Shown here: piece by piece, positions 22,866 to 35,405 of the stretch
How positions within the stretch are numbered: position 1 is the stretch's first letter
Layout: the number at the start of each line of letters is the position of its first letter
DNA from: Paramecium tetraurelia
Taxonomy: Eukaryota > Ciliophora > Oligohymenophorea > Peniculida > Parameciidae
NCBI RefSeq assembly: GCF_000165425.1
Contig: NW_001798984.1
Coordinates: 126,539 to 190,538, forward strand
DNA length: 64,000 nt
Direction: 5' to 3'
Program-made: the position numbers and the translations under genes
Notes under the pieces: generated by a model
Told to the model about the DNA's origin: nothing
What the model saw: the letters and a program-made list of their open reading frames with translations, nothing else
The model's database searches: none

Positions 22866-23807
22866 TCAATCAAATTAATTAGCACTAACACTCGTTTGTA
22901 TTCTATTAAGTTTTATAAATTTCTGCTATTGAATCAACTAATTTTAGGATTTAATTAATTTACCTTCTGATTGAAAAACATCTTTTTATTAAGGCAAATT
23001 ATTAAATTAATACCAATCATTAATAGTTGATGTTGCTATTTGAATCACATCCAAGAATAATATTACTGCTTATTTCTCTTCTTCTGATTAGAAGTTCTAA
23101 TTTATTTACTAAATCCCTTCTATCTCCTCCAAATATTAATTTAAGTAATTTTTCAATTACCCCACAGTTTAATTCAATTATTCTGCATACACTATCCTTT
23201 TAATATTGCAAAAGTATACTTGCTTTTACAGCCAACATCAATAAGAATAGCATAAGATTAACAAAACTCATGTTTAGAGTATAAACTAAATATGTCCTGT
23301 ATATTTGATTTCAGTCCATTAACGAACTAATTTCCTAAACTTTGAAATTTATTGGGTTCATTCTCTTAAAATTTTTCACAGTCCCAATATTTTTGCATAA
23401 AAATAGATTTAAAAATATATATTTCTCAATTAATTTGCTTGGATTTCTGGCTTAATTTCTATGGAATGACATTAAACCGACTTTTTGATAAGATATCGAT
23501 CTCTAAATTAATAACTTAAACCCTATTATAGCAATATTAACTTAATTTTTATCAAATTTGTTCTAAAATATATGTTCTTTATCTTCCTTATTGCAGCTCT
23601 ATTATGATCCAAAATTGAGGGCCCATGTCATTGTGAAGGAATGGAAAAGGACTAGACGAAATTCTTTAGGTTCTCCCTAACATCCTATATGACTTAGCTA
23701 ATAGAATATTTTCAATTGCTTTTTGCTTTAGACTATCCTCTCAGATTAATGAAGCCTAACAATACTTTTATCTTAAGACTCAATCCAATTCGTAAGAAAC
23801 CCTTCAT
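22866..23807 (-). pseudogene. Protein-coding locus with two in-frame TGA codons
   Basis: Starts MKGFLRIGLSLKIK; introns of 28 nt (GTATTGTT...CTGAGAG) and 23 nt (GTATACTT...TAAAAG) give exactly 297 codons to the TGA at 22868-22866. Good coding sequence precedes (SYRMLGRTQRISSSPFPF; NDMGPQFWIIIELQQGR) and follows (KYWDCEKFQENEPNKFQ; QFVNGLKSNIQDIFSLYSKH; VGQLKNYLNQYLEEIE). Two TGAs interrupt the same frame, after LEQI and after KSKQIN, about 45 codons apart, and no GT...AG pair of suitable length removes them. Other genes here end at TGA, so this is either a pseudogene (each TGA is one change from TGG), a readthrough gene, or two assembly errors. No family is recognised; the C-terminal half is Gln-rich and partly coiled coil. 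Confidence 0.5.
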
Positions 23808-24008
23808 CTAAGATTGGTAATAATAATTATTCTGACTTTATTTAATAAAGAAATCAAAACACTTATGTAGTATTAATATGATATGCTGTTTAATATTAAT
23901 TTATGGCAATACAAAAATAGAAATAGAATTCTTTGGATTTTTACTATATAATAAATAAATGAAAAACACACAATGTCATAGCTTTATTATTATTGTAAAT
24001 TTAATCAA

Positions 24009-25077
<1,069 letters not shown>

Positions 25078-25101
25078 TTAAATTAATATAATAATAATAA
25101 A
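25078..25101. promoter_or_regulatory. 24-bp divergent spacer between MAPKK and SNF1-like genes
   Basis: The two start codons face away from each other across 24 A/T-only bases. Both genes' phases are fixed by conserved kinase motifs and intron arithmetic, so the spacer is real unless translation starts further downstream in either gene. Any promoter must overlap the coding ends or both transcripts must have minimal leaders. Short leaders and short spacers are known in Paramecium, but this is at the extreme. Confidence 0.6.
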
Positions 25102-26758
25102 ATGTAATAATAAGGATAAGCTCCATTATAAATAGAACATTACATAATAGGTAAAACATTGGGTGTGGGTGCATTCGGAAAAGTCAAACGTAAGATTTAA
25201 TGAATAGATTAGTGGCTAAACACAATATTACTAATACATAAGTGGCCATCAAAATCATCAATAAAAGAAAAATGAAGAATTCAAGAATGGGTGCTAAGAT
25301 AAGGCGTGAAATAAGGTTGCTCAGATATTTTAATCATCCCAATGTAATTAAACTATACGAAGTATTGGACACCCCAGGAGATATATTTGTAGTAATGGAA
25401 TATGCAGAAAGAGGAGAATTATTTGATTTGATCGCATAAAGAGGCAAATTGCCTGAGAGTGAGGCTCGCAACTTTTTCCTTTAAATATTAAGTGGAGTCG
25501 AATATTGCCATAACAATTTAGTAGCCCATCGTGATCTCAAACCAGAAAACATTCTGATTACTCATAATTATGTTGTCAAAATCGCAGACTTCGGATTAAG
25601 TAATCTGATGAAAGATGGGAAGTATTTAAAAACCTCATGTGGTTCTCCAAATTATGCTGCACCTGAAGTGATATCAGGAAAGACTTATTGTGGTTCCGAT
25701 GCTGATGTTTGGAGTTGTGGAGTAATTTTGTATGCATTACTTGCAGGTTTCTTACCCTTTGATGAAGAAACCACCCAAGCTCTCTTTAAAAAAATCAAAA
25801 GTGCTGATTACACCATCCCAAGTAGTTTCAGTCCTCAAGTGAGAGATCTCATTAATAAAATGCTCACTCCAGATCCATTGAAGAGAATCAAATTCCATGA
25901 GATTCATCTTCATCCATATATGAGAAGCACTTAAGTTCCCTTTTATCTCCAAATACCATTCAAATTAGACGAAGGACGTAGATAAATCAATGAAGATGTC
26001 TTTGAGAAATTAATGCAATTGCAAACAGTTAATTTTAGAGGTATGACACAAACATAAATTCAGAAGAGTATCAGAAAAAGAGAAGACAAATCATTTGTAG
26101 TCATTTATGATTTACTATTGGGATAATTAGGAGTTGAATCTTCTACTCCCATGACTCTACACAATTTAACTATGCATGATCTAATCTTTAATCCTCAAAT
26201 TCCATAAATTGAAGGACAATCATTCAATAATTGTCTATTGAATGAAATTTAGAAGCCTTAGCCTTATGATTACGGTAAGGAATTACCAAAAGACATAATG
26301 GCAATTGTTTACCCTTATCAAGCGAGATAAATCGTAAATGCTATTTACACTTGTCTAGAGAAATTTAATACTGTTATTAAGATAAAGAGTCCTGATTACA
26401 AGTTGAAATGTTATCATAAGAATCTCATAAAGATGACAAAGTATAATTCGAGCATGGAGTTATTCAACGAATTCCAAAAAGAAGTGGAAGAAACAGGATC
26501 GAAAAATGATTTGGCTTCTCTGACTTTTAAGGACGATGGCAAGAAACCAAAAATTAAGGAAAATAAATATTCAGCCAAAGAGATTATATTTAACATCTAA
26601 ATTTATAAGGTATACAATAATATATATAATGATAGATGCCAACTAACAATAACGATCACATGATTGATTTCCAATTATGCAGAGGTCATCCTGTGGTTTT
26701 CATGGATTTTTGCAATAAAGTGATAGCTTTGCTAAATTAACACTTCAATTAAATTTGA
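25102..26758 (+). CDS. SNF1/AMPK-type catalytic subunit, 535 aa
   Basis: Energy-sensing Ser/Thr kinase. Introns of 23 and 26 nt give exactly 536 codons. Motifs: [69 protein letters not shown] with [14 protein letters not shown] (T-loop Thr just before SCGSP, the LKB1-type activation site), [20 protein letters not shown] and [14 protein letters not shown]. The C-terminal ~200 residues include an SNF1-type regulatory region, and after the second intron [20 protein letters not shown], the end of a KA1/adenylate-sensor-like domain. In the cell it would act with beta and gamma subunits not present here. The minus-strand ORF at 25752-25952 is a shadow. Confidence 0.92.
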
Positions 26759-26802
26759 TTATGTGTTTCCAAAAATATGATAAATAAATAACATAATAAT
26801 AT

Positions 26803-28012
26803 TCATTTATTATTTGTCTTCTTTATCTTCTTGCTGACACCTGGTATTTGGGATTCATCTTTCAACTTTTTGAGGTAATCATCAATGGTTCTCTCCAATT
26901 CATTCGCACATTTATAGTATATCGTATCAGGTTGATTGTAATTTCTGCAATTGATGAAGATCCTCTTTACATCCTTGATAAAGAGGTCTTTGGAAGTATA
27001 CTAATTGTTCTGTAATTTCTTTTCAATAGTCTTAATATCAATTGGATCAGTAATCACATCATAATAATCAGGGACATCATCCTTATTGACAGGTTCAAGG
27101 AAAGGCCAGGCAGATTTATGTTTTCTCATGGTGTCTATGATCTACTAGCATGAGATCATAAAAGTCTTTTCCTTTTACTTTTTCAATTCATTGTAATCCT
27201 CAATTGTCCAACCACTCTCCATAATGCCTTAAACACTTTCTGGTTTGACTGCAGGTCTATCTCCATTGGAAGTTTCCATTTTGTAGTTCTGCTTCTCAAT
27301 GCCAGGATATACTCGATCATTCAATGTTAATTTCTTGATCATGTCTATCATGAGCTTAATATTATGAAATGCAATACCTACTTTTATTCTCTAATCAGAT
27401 CACTAATGTTTCCATAATCAATACTAGGATGCACATAACATTCCATCAACGTTCCTCCATCATAATCCTTGATGAATCCTTTCCATCTGTCTGGATGCAT
27501 CTTTATTTCCTAATAGAATCCCTGTTTTCTGAAATATCCAATTGCATAATTGTCTGCATAAGTCAGCAAATATTCGACATCCTATTTTTGTATATGTTCT
27601 TTGAATTTGTTCATCAATCTTGTTCCATATCCTTTGACTTACAAGTTGGCTGTAATTGCCAGAAATGCTATTTCAGCAAATCTTTAAGTGGGATACTTTC
27701 TGTAACAGATTCCTCCTATCACTTTTGTATCATCCTTCATAGTAAATAATCAAATACTTTAACAATGCACATTGATTCATGATTTCTATCAAATACAAGT
27801 CTAACAATATATTCCTTCGGCATTTTAGGAAGTTGGCGAGCGAATATATTTTTCAAGTCAATTAACATCTTCATTCTCTCGTGATTACCATTATTTGTTA
27901 TAATTTTGAAGTCAATCAAACCTTGATCTTCTTCAACCTTGGCTCCTTAATCTCGGTTGGTAAATCCAAGACCAGTCTATTCTCCATTTATTCCCACAAA
28001 TTATTGAGACAT
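26803..28012 (-). CDS. GCN5: GCN5-type histone acetyltransferase with bromodomain, 387 aa
   Basis: Nuclear lysine acetyltransferase, catalytic subunit of SAGA-type complexes. Introns of 23 and 23 nt give exactly 388 codons. The GNAT domain is textbook: [50 protein letters not shown] (catalytic Glu in FAEIAF, acetyl-CoA loop QVKGYGT), [31 protein letters not shown]-terminal bromodomain follows: [57 protein letters not shown]. No N-terminal PCAF-type extension is present; the protein starts MSQQFVGINGEQTGLGFT. Its start lies only 10 bp from the stop of the upstream LMBR1 gene. Confidence 0.95.
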
Positions 28013-28022
28013 TAAATAATTA

Positions 28023-29760
28023 TCATACAAATTAAATCATTCTGCTATCCAATTCCCGCATTTCACATTAATCCAAAAATTTTATGCCAACCTTATTCAA
28101 TATATCCCTCTCTCTCTTCACTCTCGCCTTGCAAATCAAGCGCTCTCCTTCCTCACTATTGAACTGAGTTTACGAAAACTTGAATTAAGGTAATCCAACA
28201 ACTTAAAGAATCTTATCATAAACTTCAAAGAAGTTGAAAATCGATGCCATTATCAATAAGATAGGCAATGAATATGAAAAAGACATCCCTAAAACTGAAC
28301 TAGTATCCATATTGCCAACCACATCCTCAAAAGGAGTACCCTAAATGTGGATCATCTGTAAGAAATTGAAAGTCAACGGAAAAGATACTCTAGAAAAATT
28401 GCTAATTATATTAATAACAAAATACTTACATTGAGCCAAACATCAAGCTAGGTGCATCAGTTTGCTAGTGATTATAAAAGCCATACATTCCAGCAAAGTT
28501 AATGTGAAATAGTCCATAAAAAGCACAAAAAGATATATACATCAAAGGTATTAAGATTGATATTTAAGTATGCATGAATCCATTGACATTGATTATTCTA
28601 CTAAGGATATTAAAGTCAAATTCAGTAAAGCATGATATCTCGGACAATATCACAATGCTTGATAATATTGAGAAAATCACACACAAAGATAATAAATAAG
28701 CCTTCTTTATTTTAGTATACCAAAGCCATTGCAGTATATCAACATAATGACCAAATTACCCAGACTTTGGATAACGTAATGTCGATCTAATTTTGTAATG
28801 CACACTGAATTCGTTATCAATCATGTCTTCTAAGAGAAAACATTCAGTGCAAATGTGATCCCATTTAGTTTAGGCTCTTTTATATTCTGCAGCTCTCTTT
28901 TTAGCCTTCTTATTAATCTCACAAAAGGATGATAGTTGTTTAACTTCAATGATATTCAATAATTTATGAGAAGCATCCTCTATGATTTCATAAGGGATCT
29001 AGATTATAGATATTAATTTTACTTCATTCAATATATAATCTATACATTGTTAATTCGGATTGAGTTATTTATTTTATTTCAATTCAATAGTCATATTGAA
29101 TAGTTAGATATAAAGTTCTTAAATAGTATGATTAATTTGGGCAGCCTCTAAATAGAGTGCTTTTAAACATTTTTAATATTGTGCCTTCCTCCAATATTCT
29201 CTTGGGATTGCTACTAAACCATGTCCTAGTAATATAACTACTAACAAAATGCCACTATGATTAGAATATATATTTACAATGCATAAGCTAAAGCAACTAA
29301 TACTTTTAAAATTGAATTAAAGTCCAGTTTGTTGAAAATAGCCAGGTAGGCAATAAAGATTAAACCAAACAATAAAAAATAAGCATAGATGATTATATTG
29401 TTCTTAAAAGATCGTATCAATTTGTCTTTGAAGCTGAATTCCCCCGCATCCTCATATTCCTAACAAACTGGTAATATTAGCCTAAAACGAATAAATGAAT
29501 AAATGTCACCAGCACAGTATGAAATTGCCCCAATATATCCATTTCCATAATATCACAGTGTAGTCATAGCCATCACCATAATCATTGATTGTGTAATAGA
29601 TGTCATGAGGTATGATAAATACAATTCCAAATGAAAGGATCCATGAAATGTATGTTAACAATTTCACATAAAATGGTACTTGTTGTTGTGAGTACTCTCG
29701 AACCAAATATCCTACATAAAACAGTAAGACTATCCCCTCTAGCACACTCAATATGAACAT
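28023..29760 (-). CDS. LMBR1-family multi-pass membrane protein, 552 aa
   Basis: Introns of 28, 23 and 28 nt give exactly 553 codons. It starts MFILSVLEGIVLLFYVGYLV and shows about nine transmembrane helices. Family marks include the FIIPHDIYYTIND segment after helix 2-3 (the LMBR1 'P-x-D-xx' block), a long cytosolic loop rich in Lys/Glu after PREYWRKAQYQKCLKALYLE, and C-terminal helices before FSYSLPILLIMASIFNFFEV. LMBR1/LMBD2 proteins are lipocalin-receptor-like or signalling scaffolds; LMBD2 is linked to G-protein signalling (family knowledge). Layout N-terminal helices, long loop and four C-terminal helices suits LMBD2. Immediately upstream of GCN5 on the same strand. Confidence 0.85.
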
Positions 29761-30602
29761 AAATTATAAATATTAAAAGTAATATTGGTTTTTAATTTAT
29801 TATACTTCATTCTAGAGAGCACGTCTTATTTTTCTTTAGAATTAGTACCAAATATATCATAAGACTAATAAATCATTTCGTATTTCCTTTTAAATTCTTT
29901 ATGAATACAACATCCTTTACTCAGTTATATTTCCATAATAGAATAATACCAATTAAACTATACCAATTATCTATAGAATCAAATCAACCAAAAATCATTT
30001 TATTTAACCTTTAGCCATCAAATCCAATTTATACTTTATCTCAAACATCGAAAAAATAGTATTCTGCATCTGTAAAATTAGGCACATTGATCGTAATCAA
30101 TAAATTTTAAATTATGCTATTAAGACTAATATATCACTTTCATCTTAAAGAAATATTATAATGAAAATTTCATTAACTGAGGAATTCAGTCAAATAATCT
30201 GCTAAATTAATTTAATTTTAGCCTTATATGATAATCAACTTTGTGATTATATTTATCTTTTTATAACTCAAACATAAATTTAAAAGCTCTGGAAGTTTAC
30301 AAGATTTTTGAATTAAATTCATGTTTCTATAAATATTAGAAAGTAATTTGTTTTATCAAAACATTTAAATTTCATGAAATTAAATTCTTATGATTATCTT
30401 AAGTAAGTTTAACATGCCAAAACAATTTTAAATTAGAATCTTTTAAATTAATAGTAACAAAAATGCAATAGATGCTCAAAGAAAAAGTAAAAATTACGAA
30501 AATTATTATGGAATAGGTAATATCTAATTCTAAAAATGTCAATTTTCTATCAAAAATAATTGGAATCATGGTTTGATAATTAATTATTTAATAAATAAAA
30601 AA
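29761..30602. other. Gene-less AT-rich stretch
   Basis: 842 bp between the divergent LMBR1 and chorein-like genes. I saw no frame with convincing start, length and composition on either strand. The sequence is very AT-rich with many poly-A and poly-T runs. It must carry both promoters. Confidence 0.5.
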
Positions 30603-33600
30603 ATGTAAAGATTTAAAGAATGGCTTAAGCCTATGAAGGATTACTTTTTGAATAGTTTTTCAGAGACATCTCAATTATTTCTTTCAAATTTTTTGGGAGA
30701 CTATTTGGAAGACCCTTAATAATTAAATATCATCGCACTAATTAAAGGAATAGATAATTTGTAATTAAAAACAAAATATATTAATCAACTGTTAGGTAGC
30801 AGTCCTTTTAATTTTGAAGACGCGCAAATTAGTAACGAATTCATTCTATATTTAAGAATCATTAAAAATATCAAATCTTAAATTTGAAGCTGAAAAAATA
30901 ACATTCGTTATTGTTTTAAAAGATAGGTCTGATGATGAATTAAAATAATATTTATAGAACTTAGAAGAATTTAGGTAGCGTGAAAGTGCTAAAATCAATT
31001 ATCTTTACAAATTAAGGAAAGAAGTTTATTAAAGAAATTGCTTAGAATAATGTTAGAATTAGAATTATAGTGTTGAATCAGGATTTTTTAACTTTTTATG
31101 CCTGGCTGATACTTTGCTTAGTAATCTTTCGATCTCTATTAAAAATATATAAATAATATTTAAACTTGAACAGGGAGTTCAATATGAAATCTTAACTAGT
31201 GGTATAAATCTGGAATTACATAAAGCTGAATCCAAGTAAATTATGTTATTTTATTATTAGCAATATACTTTATATAACTACCATTATTGATTTGATAGAA
31301 TTAAGGCTAAAAAATGACCAAATAGCACTTATGGATAAGGCAATCAAATTAAATATCATTCTAGAAACAAAAGACGATAATTAAGTTTAATTAAAATTAA
31401 ATGGCAACGTTTCTTCACTCGATTTTTTGTTAAATAAAAAATAAATAAAAACTATTTTAAAGTCATACTCCAGATATCAATTAAAAGTAGACTAAATAAG
31501 CAAGGCATTAATCTTACTTTAAAATCAATCTCCAGGTTTAGTAGTAGCATAAAATGACAAGAAAAATATTAAACAGTTTGAAATGAAAGGCATTGAAGCC
31601 TTAAGTACTGAACTTTAGAAATCTTCTGAATTAAATTCATTTAGTAACTAGTAATCATAAGAAGTCTTTCAAAGTTTATAACTAAATGTTGGAGAAACAG
31701 ATTATTATGTTGATCCAAAAATAAAAAATCAATAAGAATAATTTAAATGCTATTTTTAAGGAATTAAACTAGCCGTATGTGAAGATGCTCATTAATTTCC
31801 TTCATTAAGAGAAAGATTCTTTCAAGAACTTGAATCTCATTTTTTTATTGAAATTGCTGATATCGTTATGGAGTATAGCGAAAAATGTTTGAAATTAAAT
31901 ATCGAAAGAATGGCTGCTTACAGAATAAAACTGAACAGTCCTTCCTTTTAATTTAATTTAAGAGAAACCAATAATTCGGCCTATAATTCTGAAAGGTTTT
32001 TTAGCTGTAAATCTATTGGAAAATAAGAATTTCTTGTAACTCCTGTTGTTTTAATAGGATAACATCTACTGTAAAAAGTAGAATACGATTATTCTATATA
32101 TAATTTCGCGAATTTTCAATAATAATCAGATGGTAAGAAGGCAATTGATGTAAATATCTAATTATTAAAGTGCAAAGATAAAAATGTATTCTATTCAGTA
32201 AAAGCTGAATTCTCTTAAATTGTAGCTTCATTTAGGTATGATTCAATTATGAATTTATTGACATATGTGCCAAAACAACAGATACAACAAATACCCTAAA
32301 AAAAGACGGATGTTTTATATGGATTAGATATATAAATTCCTCATATTATGTTAAGTTTCTTTATAAATGAGAAAACAGTCTCTCTTAAAACGAAAGGGAT
32401 TACAGTAAAATAAAAGCCTACGAAAGCAGTCGAATTAAAAACTGGGTTTTAAGAATCATGTGAAGAAGCCAAATATTTCTAAAATCCAATTCAACTAATT
32501 AGCGTTAGTTTTAATTAAATTGAATTAGAATTTGAAGGATAAAATATAGTTATAATAGATTAAGATAATGTTAATAAAATAAAAACATATCCAACAATTT
32601 ATTTTGCTTTTTAAGAAATAAAGTAAATGAAAAAGGAAAGAATTGATTAATTAGAAAGCGTATTTAATTACAAAAAACAAAAATGCAACTTAATAATAAG
32701 CGGATTAATTCCAATTCTGAAATTGAAACTTTCAGACAATTTTCTGAAATGGTTGATATCATTAAAACAATATTAATAAAAATTCATAAAAGTAAAAAAG
32801 TAGAATGCAAAGAAAATATCATAGAGGTTCTTTTATTAACTTAAAATAAACTTTGCCTCCATAGGAATAGAGGATAATTCTTTAAGTAATTTATTTTATT
32901 TAGAACTTCAAACAGTAAGTATTGTAAAAGCTAAATAAATTTTAATTTTAATTCAAGATATTATTGCGATTGATTCCTAAAGTTTAACCCCTTAAAATAC
33001 AGATTAAAAATTTAAGAATTTTAAATCTACACAAATGTTTCTATATAGAATGAAAAATGAGGTGAATTCAATATAATAAGATATAAAGAAGGATTCATTT
33101 GAAATATCAAATAACCCATTGTCAATAGATTATGGAAAATATGTAATTCAAGCAGATTTTAAAGAAAAAACTGTTATAAAGATGAAAAATATATGCTTCA
33201 GACTTTCAGATTTTTAATTTAAATCCTTTCTAAAATTGAGAGATCTTATTGATTACTATATCGAAGTTGATAGTTAAATTTAAGAAGATTGGTTTTGTAA
33301 AGCATAAATACTTACTGAGGATAAAGATGAAGAAAAATAAATCCAACTAAATTTAGAGGAAGATTGTTTTATTGATTTTTTACCTTTGGTTTCAGTAGAA
33401 ACATTCTCTAATCAAAATGAAATCGAAAATTAGCTTGCATATTCTAATAGTAGAATTTTACTAAGAGTAAATAATGCTAAGATCAGTTCTATTGTGGAAT
33501 TAAATAGCATTGAAATATTCATTATAGGATAAAATGAAATGAATAATTTATTTCCATTAATTTTAAATGGTTTTTTCGATCATAAATCTCATATTTTATA

Positions 33601-34765
33601 ATTTGGATCTTAATTGAAATTAAAAAATGTAAAATATTAAGATAAGTTAATTAGTATAGATTAAATTGTAGGAAATTTTAAGTATGATACAATATAAAAC
33701 ATCATTGATATTTTTAATGATTTATTAAAATTAATACCTTAAGCAGATAGATAGGTTTCAGAAGAGTAATATAAAATCTCCTAGGATTTCAGTTAATAGC
33801 TCATTAACGAGAAGATTGTTGAGAATGTTTATCAATTTGAAGTAGGGTAAATAACTATAGAGTTAGAATAAGGAGTTACATATTATGAAGTTGATGTTAT
33901 TTATGATGATACTGAATGGGATGATGAATTTGATTAGACCTAAGACTCAAATAAAATTTGCTTTAACTTTTCAAGATGTCTATTTAAAGTTGAAATGTAT
34001 AAAGAAGGTTAGATAGGAATTGGGTATAGATCTAATTTTGAAATATAAGACAGAATTGATAAATTATATCATAAACTAATTTTGCACCCTGATTTTGAGG
34101 AGTTTGAGTTGTAGGATAATTCTGCATTTAAATTTGGTTTGATAATTGAAAATCAAGCTTACACAGGATTTATTTCAATAGTCCCTATGAAAATTTACAT
34201 ATCTGGTGCTCTACTCTAGTTTATTATTAATTTCATGTCAAATAGGATTAAAAATGAGGAGAAAATAGATTTGGATGAAATAGAAATAATTAAAAATGTG
34301 CCTCCTATTATATGGTTGAAAAACTTATAAATTTGTGAAACTAGATTGAATATTACATATGATTCATCTGGATTAAAAGTAGATGGTTTATTGAAAGGGT
34401 TGTTAAAAATTAGTTCATTTTGCAATTTATAGATAACTTTGAAGGATACATAAATTGAAAGTAAAGGAGATATATAACATGTTTAATAATAAATTATAGA
34501 AAGCATTTAAGAGAGTTTTGGTTCAAAATATTAGATCGCAGGGAAAGCTTTGTAAAGTTTAGATGCATTTGTTTAAGTAAAGAATTTAGGCTAGGAAATA
34601 TTGAATTTGTTTACTAGTCCTTTTGAAAAATTAGGAGGATCAAGTGGTAGTATAGATTTATCAAAATCGTTAAGTGAAGTGTTTTCAAATTTAAAGAATG
34701 GGCAGGAAAGGATTCAAAGTTTCAAGTTTTTATCTTTGTCAGGTTCATTACTTAAAAGATATTGA
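30603..34765 (+). CDS. Giant chorein/ATG2-like lipid-transfer protein
   Basis: About 1,300 residues. It starts MQRFKEWLKPMKDYFLNSFS; the first 100 residues show the chorein-N pattern: EDPQQLNIIALIKGIDNLQLKTKY (basic-hydrophobic strands), then YINQLLGSSPFNFEDAQISN. Later SNLSISIKNIQIIFKLEQGV mirrors the 'nvhIrfE' strand of VPS13/ATG2. Long stretches of alternating beta-strand follow, as in bridge-like lipid-transfer proteins. The C-terminus reads NLFTSPFEKLGGSSGSIDLS and SKSLSEVFSNLKNGQERIQS. This architecture suits ATG2 (autophagosome growth) more than full-length VPS13. Several small introns shift the frame (for example near 30885); not all were placed. Family assignment rests on pattern, so moderately sure. 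Confidence 0.6.
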
Positions 34766-34801
34766 AATTTTTAATATTAAGTATTCATTAATATTTTTAT
34801 A

Positions 34802-35335
34802 ATGTACTTTAATAATGAAATGTAATAAGAAAGAAACAAATACATATTTCTAATGAATGTTGTTTCAGCTTTGTTGGATTTAAACATTTCAACTAATTGT
34901 CGATTGACGGGTCTAGTTTTCACTAGATTAGCATATAATTATAGTAAAGTGTTGCCAAGTGAATAAGAAAAAATAAAGAAAATTTATTACAGTTAGGCTC
35001 AAGAGCTAGGCAGTTAGTTCAATCAAGGTCTAATAGAAGGATAAGTAAAAATATAGTAATTTGAATAAAATACTGTGATAAATTACATTGATGAATTGCG
35101 GCAATACATAGATTAAGAAGTTTAGGAATAACAATTAAAATTTATACTCGCCTGTCACCTAAACAATGTCATAGATGCTTTAAAAATAGAGGAATTCTTT
35201 AGAAAATATATCATTTAAGAGGAAGCAAGATTTCAGAAGTAGCCGTACTTTGAAGTGATCCACAGTTTATCATTGACTCAATTGCTCATATATATTGATG
35301 CTAAGATTCGAACCATCCTGTATAATCAACAATGA
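34802..35335 (+). CDS. Hypothetical helical protein, 177 aa
   Basis: Intronless, exactly 178 codons including TGA. It starts MYFNNEMQQERNKYIFLMNV only 36 bp after the stop of the chorein-like gene, on the same strand. Composition is helical with Gln-rich coiled coil in the middle (LRQYIDQEVQEQQLKFILA) and a C-terminal FEVIHSLSLTQLLIYIDAK. No domain recognised. The same frame continues open past TGA to 35692, but that part is antisense to the histidine-kinase-like gene and is rejected as an extension. Confidence 0.65.
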
Positions 35336-35405
35336 ACTACATAATTTATAATTAACAAAGATTAATATGCTAATATCAGATTCTAAGTTAAATGTTTTAA
35401 TTATT

